Shown here: positions 57,628 through 64,000 of the stretch, one piece after another
How the letters are laid out: each line of letters opens with the position of its first letter
How positions within the stretch are numbered: the stretch's first letter is position 1
Source: Pseudomonas sp. Tri1
GTDB taxonomy: Bacteria > Pseudomonadota > Gammaproteobacteria > Pseudomonadales > Pseudomonadaceae
Direction of reading: 5' to 3'
DNA: 64,000 nucleotides
Assembly: GCF_017968885.1 (NCBI RefSeq)
Contig: NZ_CP072913.1
Location: forward strand, 1,100,001 to 1,164,000
Notes under the pieces: generated by a model
Databases searched by the model: none
What the model was told of the DNA's origin: nothing
What the model saw: the letters and a program-made list of their open reading frames with translations, nothing else
Translations under genes and position numbers: made by a program

Positions 57628-57966
57628 ATGAGCTTTTTTATCTCTAATGCCATGGCTGACGCGGCTGCACCTGCTGCTGCCGGCCCTATGGGCGGCGGTT
57701 TCGAGTGGATTTTCCTGGTCGGCTTCCTGGTGATTTTCTACCTGATGATCTGGCGTCCACAGGCCAAGCGCGCCAAAGAGCAGAAAAACCTGCTCAGCAA
57801 CCTGCAAAAGGGCGATGAAGTGGTCACCACCGGCGGCATCGCTGGCAAGATCACCAAAGTGGCCGATGACTTCGTGGTTCTGGAAGTGTCCGACACTGTT
57901 GAAATGAAGTTCCAGAAGGGCGCTATCGCGGCCACGCTGCCAAAAGGCACGCTGAAAGCGATCTAA
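57628..57966 (+). CDS. yajC: Sec accessory protein YajC
   Basis: The 112-aa single-pass membrane protein of the SecDF-YajC complex has a helix at about 24-42 (WIFLVGFLVIFYLMIWRPQ) and then the conserved KGDEVVTTGGIAGKITKV. The Ala/Gly-rich N-terminus is common in Pseudomonas YajC. Confidence 0.96.
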   Translation: MSFFISNAMADAAAPAAAGPMGGGFEWIFLVGFLVIFYLMIWRPQAKRAKEQKNLLSNLQKGDEVVTTGGIAGKITKVADDFVVLEVSDTVEMKFQKGAIAATLPKGTLKAI

Positions 57967-58031
57967 AAGTTTCAACTTCTATTCAATCGACGGGGCGCGC
58001 AAGGCGCCCCGCGTCATAAGCGGGCGGCGTG

Positions 58032-59900
58032 ATGCTGAACAAATACCCTCTGTGGAAATATGTACTGATCCTGGCGGTGCTGGCGGTCGGTCTGATTTAT
58101 TCCGCTCCCAATCTTTATCCGGATGACCCGGCCATTCAGGTCAGTGGCGCAAGCACTGCGCTGCAGGTCACCCAGGCGGATCTGGACCGCGCGAGCGCAG
58201 CGCTCAAGACTTCCGGGATCGACGTCAAGGCGTCCTCCATTGCCGAAAACGGCCGTGGCGGCCTGTTGCGTCTGACCAAGGCTGAAGACCAACTGCCGGC
58301 CAAGGACGTGGTGCGCAAGGCGTTGGGCGACGATTACGTTGTGGCCCTGAACCTGGCCCAGACCACCCCGCAATGGCTGCGCAAGCTCGGCGCGCACCCG
58401 ATGAAGCTGGGTCTGGACTTGTCCGGTGGTGTGCACTTCCTGCTGGAAGTGGACATGGAAAAAGCCCTCGACGCGCGGATGAAAGTCTACGAAGGCGACG
58501 TCAAGAGCTTGCTGCGCAAAGAGCGCGTGCGTTATCGCAGCCTGCCGCAGCTCGACGGTGCCATTCAGTTGGGCTTCAGTGATACCGATACCCGCGAGCA
58601 GGCCCGTAGCCTGATTCGCAAGAACTTCAACGATTTCGATGTTGTGCCGGCCGACCTCAATGGTCAGGCGGTGCTGCGTCTGGCGATGACCCCGGCCAAG
58701 CTGGCGGAAATCCGCGAATACTCCATCAAGCAGAACTTGACCACGGTGCGTAACCGCGTCAACGAGCTGGGTGTGGCCGAGCCGATCGTGCAGCGCCAGG
58801 GCGCCAACCGCATCGTGGTTGAGCTGCCAGGCGTGCAGGACACCGCCGAAGCCAAGCGTATCCTCGGCAAGACCGCCAACCTGGAGTTCCGCCTCGGTGC
58901 TGAACCGGGCGCGTCCAAGGCCTCGACCGAGAGCTTCGAGTTCCGTGAAGGCGGTCGTCCGGCGGCGCAGATCGAGCGTGGCCTGATCATCACCGGTGAC
59001 CAGGTGACCGACGCCAAGGCTGGCTTCGACGAGCAGGGGCGCCCACAGGTGAACATCCACCTCGACGGCCATGGCGGCGAACTGATGAGCCGCGCCACGC
59101 GCAGCAACGTCGGGCGCAGCATGGCGGTGATCTTCATCGAGCAGAAGCCGATCACCACCTACACCAAGCAAGTGGTCGACGGCGTCGAGAAAGACGTCGC
59201 CGTGCAGGCCTTCAAGGAAGAGAAGAAGATCATCAGCCTGGCGACCATCCAGTCGCCACTGGGCAGCCAGTTCCGCATCACCGGCCTGAACGGTCAGGGC
59301 GAAGCTTCGGAATTGGCCCTGCTGCTGCGTGCCGGTGGTCTGGCTGCGCCGATGTACTTCGCCGAAGAGCGCACCATTGGCCCGAGCCTGGGTGCCGACA
59401 ACATCACCAAGGGTATCGATGCATCGCTGTGGGGTATGCTGTTTGTCTCGCTGTTCATCATAGCCATCTACCGCTTCTTCGGCATCATCGCCACCGTCGC
59501 ACTGGCGGTGAACATGGTGATGCTGCTGGCCTTGATGTCGCTGCTGGGGGCTACGCTGACCCTGCCGGGTATCGCCGGTATCGTGTTGACCATGGGTATG
59601 GCGGTGGACGCCAACGTGCTGATCTTCTCGCGGATACGTGAAGAGATCGCCGCCGGCATGACGATTCAACGTGCAATCAACGAAGGCTTCGGCCGGGCAT
59701 TCACCGCGATTCTCGACGCCAACCTGACCACGTTGCTGGTGGGCGGGATTCTCTTCGCCATGGGCACCGGCCCGGTCAAGGGCTTCGCAGTGACCATGTC
59801 CCTCGGGATCTTTACCTCGATGTTCACAGCCATCATGGTGACCCGCGCAATGGTCAACCTGATCTTTGGTGGTCGTGACTTCAAGAAGTTGTGGATTTAA
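58032..59900 (+). CDS. secD: Protein translocase subunit SecD
   Basis: The 622-aa RND-type membrane protein uses the proton gradient to help export through SecYEG. It has one helix near the N-terminus, a large periplasmic part with LGLDLSGGVHFLLEVD, and five helices at the end with the family motif GMAVDANVLIFSRIREE. ATG 58032 (MLNKYPLWK) is the likely start; the codon before it is GTG. Confidence 0.97.
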   Translation: MLNKYPLWKYVLILAVLAVGLIYSAPNLYPDDPAIQVSGASTALQVTQADLDRASAALKTSGIDVKASSIAENGRGGLLRLTKAEDQLPAKDVVRKALGDDYVVALNLAQTTPQWLRKLGAHPMKLGLDLSGGVHFLLEVDMEKALDARMKVYEGDVKSLLRKERVRYRSLPQLDGAIQLGFSDTDTREQARSLIRKNFNDFDVVPADLNGQAVLRLAMTPAKLAEIREYSIKQNLTTVRNRVNELGVAEPIVQRQGANRIVVELPGVQDTAEAKRILGKTANLEFRLGAEPGASKASTESFEFREGGRPAAQIERGLIITGDQVTDAKAGFDEQGRPQVNIHLDGHGGELMSRATRSNVGRSMAVIFIEQKPITTYTKQVVDGVEKDVAVQAFKEEKKIISLATIQSPLGSQFRITGLNGQGEASELALLLRAGGLAAPMYFAEERTIGPSLGADNITKGIDASLWGMLFVSLFIIAIYRFFGIIATVALAVNMVMLLALMSLLGATLTLPGIAGIVLTMGMAVDANVLIFSRIREEIAAGMTIQRAINEGFGRAFTAILDANLTTLLVGGILFAMGTGPVKGFAVTMSLGIFTSMFTAIMVTRAMVNLIFGGRDFKKLWI

Positions 59901-59909
59901 GGGGCTGCC

Positions 59910-60824
59910 ATGTTACGTACTATCAACTTCATGGGCGTTCGCAACATTGCGTTCGGCGTCACATTGTTCCTTACCGTGCTGGCGTTGTTCAGCTGGTTCC
60001 ACAAGGGTCTGAACTACGGCCTGGACTTCACCGGCGGTACGCTCATCGAGCTGACCTACGAGCGTCCGGCCGATGTCACCAAGGTGCGTGAGCAACTGGC
60101 GACCTCGGGCTACGGCGATGCCATCGTGCAGAGCTTTGGTGCTACCACCGACCTGCTGGTGCGCATGCCGGGTGAAGACCCGCAGCTGGGTCATCAGGTC
60201 GCCGAAGCCTTGCAGAAGGCCGGCGGTGACAACCCGGCGAAGGTCAAGCGCGTCGAGTTCGTCGGCCCGCAGGTGGGTGAAGAGCTGCGCGACCAGGGCG
60301 GCCTCGGCATGCTGATGGCGCTGGGCGGCATCCTGATCTACCTGGCCTTCCGCTTTCAGTGGAAGTTCGCGGTAGGCGCCATTGTGTCGCTGATCCACGA
60401 CGTGATCGTGACCGTGGGCATCCTGTCGTTCTTCCAGATCACCTTCGACCTGACGGTGCTGGCGGCGGTGTTGGCGATCATCGGTTACTCGCTCAACGAC
60501 ACCATCGTGGTGTTCGACCGGGTGCGTGAGAACTTCCGTGTGCTGCGCAAGGCCTCGCTGATCGAGAACATCAACATCTCGACCACTCAGACCCTGCTGC
60601 GGACCATGGCGACGTCGATCTCCACCTTGCTGGCGATTGCCGCGCTGCTGTTCTTTGGTGGCGACAACCTGTTCGGTTTCTCCATCGCACTGTTCATCGG
60701 TGTACTGGCGGGTACTTACTCGTCGATCTACATCGCCAACGTGGTGCTGATCTGGTTGAACCTGAGCACCGAGGATCTGATTCCTCCGGCTGCTGCCGAA
60801 ACGGAAGTGGACGACCGCCCGTAA
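59910..60824 (+). CDS. secF: Protein translocase subunit SecF
   Basis: The 304-aa partner of SecD has GLDFTGGTLIEL in the first periplasmic segment, then helices with IIGYSLNDTIVVFDRVREN. It is 9 nt after secD. Complete, with a terminator behind it. Confidence 0.97.
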   Translation: MLRTINFMGVRNIAFGVTLFLTVLALFSWFHKGLNYGLDFTGGTLIELTYERPADVTKVREQLATSGYGDAIVQSFGATTDLLVRMPGEDPQLGHQVAEALQKAGGDNPAKVKRVEFVGPQVGEELRDQGGLGMLMALGGILIYLAFRFQWKFAVGAIVSLIHDVIVTVGILSFFQITFDLTVLAAVLAIIGYSLNDTIVVFDRVRENFRVLRKASLIENINISTTQTLLRTMATSISTLLAIAALLFFGGDNLFGFSIALFIGVLAGTYSSIYIANVVLIWLNLSTEDLIPPAAAETEVDDRP

Positions 60825-60851
60825 GGCTCGGCGCTCCATCCGTCACAGCTG

Positions 60852-60883
60852 AAAAGGCGCGAGTTGAACTCGCGCCTTTTTTT
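60852..60883 (+). terminator. Terminator of the queA-secF cluster
   Basis: AAAAGGCGCGAG-TTGAA-CTCGCGCC followed by seven T's. Confidence 0.9.
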
Positions 60884-60941
60884 ATGCTCCAAGGCTGGGA
60901 GAAGCGCGGATTAATCCGCTTGTGATGGTCAGGAGGTTCAA

Positions 60942-61490
60942 GTGAACAAATCGATGCTGGTTGGTGCGGTATTGGGTGCTGTCGGTGTAACTGCCGGTGG
61001 TGCGGTCGCGACCTACAGCTTGGTAAAAAGTGGCCCTGAGTATGCGCAAGTATTGGCCGTGGAGCCGGTCAAGACCCAGATCAAAACCCCGCGTGAAGTG
61101 TGCAAGGACGTCACCGTGACTCGGCAGAAGCCAGTCCAGGACCAGCACCAGATCGCTGGCACCGTGATCGGCGCCCTGGCCGGTGGCCTGTTGGGTAACC
61201 AGGTCGGCGGCGGCACCGGTAAAAAAATCGCCACCGTGGCAGGTGCAGCCGGCGGCGGTTATGCCGGTAACAAGATTCAGGAAGGCATGCAGGAGCGTGA
61301 CACCTACACCACCACCCAGACTCGCTGCAACACGGTCAATGACATCAGCGACAAGGTTGTGGGCTACGACGTTCGCTACATGCTCGACGGTAAAGAAGGC
61401 AAAGTCCGCATGGACCGCGACCCGGGCAACCAGATCCCGGTGAACAAGGAAGGTCAACTGATCCTGGGGCAGAACGAACCGGCTCAGTGA
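60942..61490 (+). CDS. Glycine-zipper 2TM domain protein
   Basis: The 182-aa envelope protein has an N-terminal hydrophobic segment (4-26) and a glycine zipper IAGTVIGALAGGLLGNQVGG (about 70-90), continued by AGAAGGGYAGNKIQEG. Two cysteines (in REVCKDV and QTRCNTV) could pair in the periplasm. It is related to SlyB/Pcp-like proteins that stabilise the envelope. Own transcription unit, with terminators on both sides. Confidence 0.88.
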   Translation: MNKSMLVGAVLGAVGVTAGGAVATYSLVKSGPEYAQVLAVEPVKTQIKTPREVCKDVTVTRQKPVQDQHQIAGTVIGALAGGLLGNQVGGGTGKKIATVAGAAGGGYAGNKIQEGMQERDTYTTTQTRCNTVNDISDKVVGYDVRYMLDGKEGKVRMDRDPGNQIPVNKEGQLILGQNEPAQ

Positions 61491-61501
61491 TCCAGCCGCT
61501 A

Positions 61502-61533
61502 TGAAAAAAGCACCCTTCGGGGTGCTTTTTTAT
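61502..61533 (+). terminator. Terminator of the glycine-zipper gene
   Basis: AAAAAAGCACCC-TTCG-GGGTGCTTTTTT. An inverted near-copy lies at 61753-61782. Confidence 0.88.
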
Positions 61534-61561
61534 GCCCGCATTTTATGCCCCACCACCCATC

Positions 61562-61590
61562 CCCTGTGGGAGCGAGCTTGCTCGCGATAG
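61562..61590. repeat. REP, GTGGGAGCGAGC type
   Basis: CCTGTGGGAGCGAGCTTGCT followed by CGCGATAGCG, in the gap before suhB. Confidence 0.85.
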
Positions 61591-61610
61591 CGCCAGGTCA
61601 GCTGGATAAC

Positions 61611-61724
61611 TGATCGTTCCCACGCTCTGCGTGGGAATGCATCCCGTGACGCTCTGCGTCACCTCCAGAAGCGGAACGCGGAGCGTCCCTGGCGGCGTTC
61701 CCACGCAGAGCGTGGGAACGATCA
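61611..61724. mobile_element. MITE-like 114-bp element with 27-bp terminal inverted repeats
   Basis: The first and last 27 nt (61611-61637, 61698-61724; TGATCGTTCCCACGCTCTGC and on) are perfect inverted copies, and each contains the hairpin TTCCCACGC-TCT-GCGTGGGAA. A central GTGACGC-TCT-GCGTCAC hairpin repeats the theme. No coding capacity. Confidence 0.75.
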
Positions 61725-61752
61725 GCGACGACGTGTTCGCATCTAGCAGGCA

Positions 61753-61782
61753 TAAAAAAAGCACCCCGAAGGGTGCTTTTCT
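61753..61782 (-). terminator. Terminator of suhB
   Basis: On the minus strand AAAAGCACCC-TTCG-GGGTGCTTTTTTT, almost the same sequence as the terminator at 61502 in the opposite direction. Confidence 0.88.
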
Positions 61783-61794
61783 GTAGCCGGTTGC

Positions 61795-62613
61795 TTAGCG
61801 CTTCAGCGAAGCCGGCAGGTGTGGCTGGATGGCGGTGAGCACAGCCTTGAAGCATTTGGTATTGCCGGCAACGATGTGGCCTTTTTCAAGGAAGTCGTGG
61901 CCGCCAGTGAAGTCGCTCACCAAACCGCCGGCTTCCTGGATCAACAGGGCGCCTGCGGCCATGTCCCATTCGGACAAGCCCGATTCCCAGAATGCATCGA
62001 AACGGCCAGCAGCGACATAGGCCAGGTCCAGGCTCGCAGCACCGGCGCGGCGGATGCCGGCGGTCTGGCCGACCAGGGCGCGGAACATGCCCAGGTAGTT
62101 GTCCAGGTTGTCCATCTGGTCGTCACGGAACGGGAAGCCGGTGCCCAGCAGGGCGCCGTCCAGGCTGGTGCGGCCGCTGACGCGCAGGCGACGACCGTTC
62201 AGTTGGGCGCCACGGCCACGGCTGGCGGTGAATTCTTCCTGGCGAACCGGGTCCAGCACAACGGCGTGTTCCAGGCGGCCACGGTATTTGCAGGCGATGC
62301 TGACAGCGAAATGAGGAATGCCGCGCAGGAAGTTGGTGGTGCCGTCCAGCGGATCGATGATCCACAGGTACTCTTCGCCTTCGATGCCGGTGCCGGCGTG
62401 CATGCCGGTCTCTTCACCCAGGATCGAGTGGTTCGGGTAAGCCTTGCGCAGGGCGTCGACGATTTTTTGCTCGGCGGCGCGATCAACCTCGGACACGTAG
62501 TCCTTGGCGTCTTTTTCATCGACCTTGATGGTATCCAGGCGCTCGATGGAGCGGAAGATCAGTTCACTGGCGCTGCGGGCGGCGCGCAGCGCGATATTCA
62601 GCATGGGCTGCAT
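61795..62613 (-). CDS. suhB: Inositol-1-monophosphatase / Nus factor SuhB
   Basis: The 272-aa Mg2+-dependent phosphatase has GEETG (Glu ligand), the metal motif WIIDPLDGTTNFLRGIP (Asp residues near 85-88) and SEWDMAAGALLIQEAGG. SuhB also serves in rRNA transcription antitermination. It starts MQPMLNIALRAARSASELI and is divergent from trmJ. Confidence 0.96.
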   Translation of the reverse strand: MQPMLNIALRAARSASELIFRSIERLDTIKVDEKDAKDYVSEVDRAAEQKIVDALRKAYPNHSILGEETGMHAGTGIEGEEYLWIIDPLDGTTNFLRGIPHFAVSIACKYRGRLEHAVVLDPVRQEEFTASRGRGAQLNGRRLRVSGRTSLDGALLGTGFPFRDDQMDNLDNYLGMFRALVGQTAGIRRAGAASLDLAYVAAGRFDAFWESGLSEWDMAAGALLIQEAGGLVSDFTGGHDFLEKGHIVAGNTKCFKAVLTAIQPHLPASLKR

Positions 62614-62760
62614 GGATGTGTCACCTAAGGTTGTTAAAGAAAGCCGCGCATTCTATCAGAAAGTTTTCTCAGGAGAAGGTTGGTGTTCGCTTTCATAGCT
62701 TAACGGTAGGTGCTTATGTAAGATTTGCTCCCTTTATCGTGTTCGAGAGCGCCTCCCTTG

Positions 62761-63528
62761 TTGCAGAACATTCGTGTCGTCCTGGTCAATACCAGCCATC
62801 CGGGTAACATCGGCGGAGCTGCGCGGGCCATGAAGAACATGGGCCTGTCGCGGCTGGTGCTGGTCGAACCGCGCTTGTTTCCCCACCACGAAGCCGATGC
62901 GCGGGCCTCCGGTGCCGGCGACATTCTCGCCAATGCCCAGGTCGTCGCCACCCTGGAAGACGCCCTGGTGGGGTGCAACCTGGTGCTCGGCACCAGCGCC
63001 CGCGACCGCCGTATTCCCTGGCCGCTGCTCGATCCCCGCGAATGCGGCACCAAAGTGGTCGAGGAGGCCGCGCAAGGCTTTGAAATCGCCCTGGTGTTCG
63101 GCCGTGAAGACTCCGGCCTGACCAATGACGAGCTGCAGCGATGTCACTTTCACGTGCATATCCCTTCCGACCCCGAGTTCAGTTCCTTGAACCTGGGGGC
63201 GGCGGTGCAGGTGTTGAGTTATGAAGTGCGCATGGCCTGGCTGGCAGCTGAAGGCCGGCCAAGCAAAGTGGAAAAAACCGAGGTCACGTCGCCACGCAGT
63301 GAGACACTGGCGACCATGGACGAGTTGGAACGATTCTATGAGCACCTGGAGCAGACCCTGGTGGACATCGAGTTCCTCGACCCGGAGAAGCCGCGGCACT
63401 TGATGGCGCGCCTGCGTCGGTTGTACGGACGAAGCTCGGTCAGCCGGGCGGAGATGAATATATTGCGCGGCATCCTCACGGAAACCCAGAAGGCGGCCCG
63501 TGGCGAGCTGATTAAGCGGAAGAAATAA
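62761..63528 (+). CDS. trmJ: tRNA (cytidine/uridine-2'-O) methyltransferase TrmJ
   Basis: The protein is a SPOUT methyltransferase for position 32 of tRNA. The N-terminus [20 protein letters not shown] and the knot region [38 protein letters not shown] are typical. No ATG is placed well; TTG 62761 gives the usual family start, while other in-frame TTG codons (62758, 62725) are open. It is followed 1 nt later by cysE. Confidence 0.93.
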   Translation: MQNIRVVLVNTSHPGNIGGAARAMKNMGLSRLVLVEPRLFPHHEADARASGAGDILANAQVVATLEDALVGCNLVLGTSARDRRIPWPLLDPRECGTKVVEEAAQGFEIALVFGREDSGLTNDELQRCHFHVHIPSDPEFSSLNLGAAVQVLSYEVRMAWLAAEGRPSKVEKTEVTSPRSETLATMDELERFYEHLEQTLVDIEFLDPEKPRHLMARLRRLYGRSSVSRAEMNILRGILTETQKAARGELIKRKK

Positions 63529-63529
63529 A

Positions 63530-64000
63530 ATGTTCGAACGTTTGCGTGAAGATATCCAAAGTGTTTTCCATCGTGACCCGGCGGCGCGCAATGCCTTTGA
63601 AGTGCTGACCTGCTACCCGGGGATGCACGCGATCTGGATCCATCGCCTGTCCGGCGCCTTGTGGAACATGGGCTGGAAATGGCTGGCGCGGCTGGTCTCG
63701 AACTTCGGCCGCTGGTTGACCGGAATCGAGATCCATCCGGGGGCCAAGGTCGGTCGCCGTTTCTTCATCGACCACGGCATGGGCATCGTCATTGGCGAAA
63801 CTGCCGAGATTGGCGACGACGTGACCCTGTACCAGGGCGTGACCCTCGGCGGCACCAGTTGGAACAAAGGCAAGCGCCACCCAACGCTGGAAGACGGCGT
63901 GGTGGTGGGTGCGGGCGCCAAGGTGCTTGGGCCGTTCACGGTGGGGGCGGGGGCGAAAGTCGGCTCCAACGCCGTGGTCACCAAGGCCGTGCCGCCCGGT
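63530..64000 (+). CDS. cysE: Serine O-acetyltransferase (partial, runs off the window)
   Basis: The first 157 residues are present. The N-terminal helical part ([20 protein letters not shown]) leads into the left-handed beta-helix with hexapeptide repeats ([20 protein letters not shown]) and the catalytic region [16 protein letters not shown]. It makes O-acetylserine for cysteine synthesis. The 3' end lies beyond 64000. Confidence 0.96.
   Translation, partial: MFERLREDIQSVFHRDPAARNAFEVLTCYPGMHAIWIHRLSGALWNMGWKWLARLVSNFGRWLTGIEIHPGAKVGRRFFIDHGMGIVIGETAEIGDDVTLYQGVTLGGTSWNKGKRHPTLEDGVVVGAGAKVLGPFTVGAGAKVGSNAVVTKAVPPG

Overview
The window looks like the chromosome of a Pseudomonas of the fluorescens group. 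The evidence is GC-rich coding, two families of REP sequences (GTGGGAGCGAGCTTGCTCGC and GTGGCGAGGGAGCTTGCTCCC types) in most gaps, and familiar Pseudomonas gene orders: norR/hmp, dsbB-cyoABCDE, queA-tgt-yajC-secD-secF and suhB/trmJ/cysE. No database search was possible. Family names rest on motifs visible in the translations.

Region by region. 1-3035: a NO sensor-activator (NorR/FhpR) and the divergent flavohaemoglobin gene, with three NorR-type half-palindromes and a -24/-12 promoter between them. 3088-4256: an IS110-family element inserted in a REP; its 200-nt left end carries recognisable guide segments of a bridge RNA. 4538-10680: dsbB and the cytochrome bo3 operon with haem O synthase. 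10801-20659: an uncharacterised protein, DUF72, a PAS-GGDEF protein, LysR plus a class-III aminotransferase, an MFS pump with its HxlR regulator, an OmpA-like lipoprotein and a PhoD-like phosphatase. 20763-24837: a TRAP transporter with two diverged copies of the binding protein. 25194-25930: a T6SS amidase effector (Tae4 type) coupled to a small two-helix membrane protein. 28082-37099: an enolase-superfamily enzyme, a Dpp-type ABC importer, a KdgM-type porin and two divergent FadR-type regulators, probably one acid-sugar or oligouronide uptake locus. 37351-47424: miscellaneous genes, including a frameshifted YopT-like protease and a class II aldolase/DapA-like pair under an XRE-cupin regulator.

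47684-55296 is the accessory part. Three copies of a unit (structured leader, DUF6124 gene, terminator) alternate with opposite-strand cargo: an E3-type rRNase bacteriocin with two related immunity genes, a 191-aa conserved protein, a small-protein/phosphatase pair, and a two-gene module with a membrane-anchored DpnII/MboI-type PD-(D/E)XK nuclease. The leaders show compensatory base changes between copies, which points to a structured RNA with alternative pairings. Units 2 and 3 end in 15-nt remnants of the tRNA-Leu(CAA) 3' end, and the intact tRNA gene closes the region at 55212-55296. This suggests repeated cassette insertion or duplication at that tRNA. It is the best place in the window to look for something undescribed.

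55405-64000 returns to core genome: queuosine tRNA modification, Sec accessory proteins, a glycine-zipper protein, suhB, trmJ and the start of cysE.
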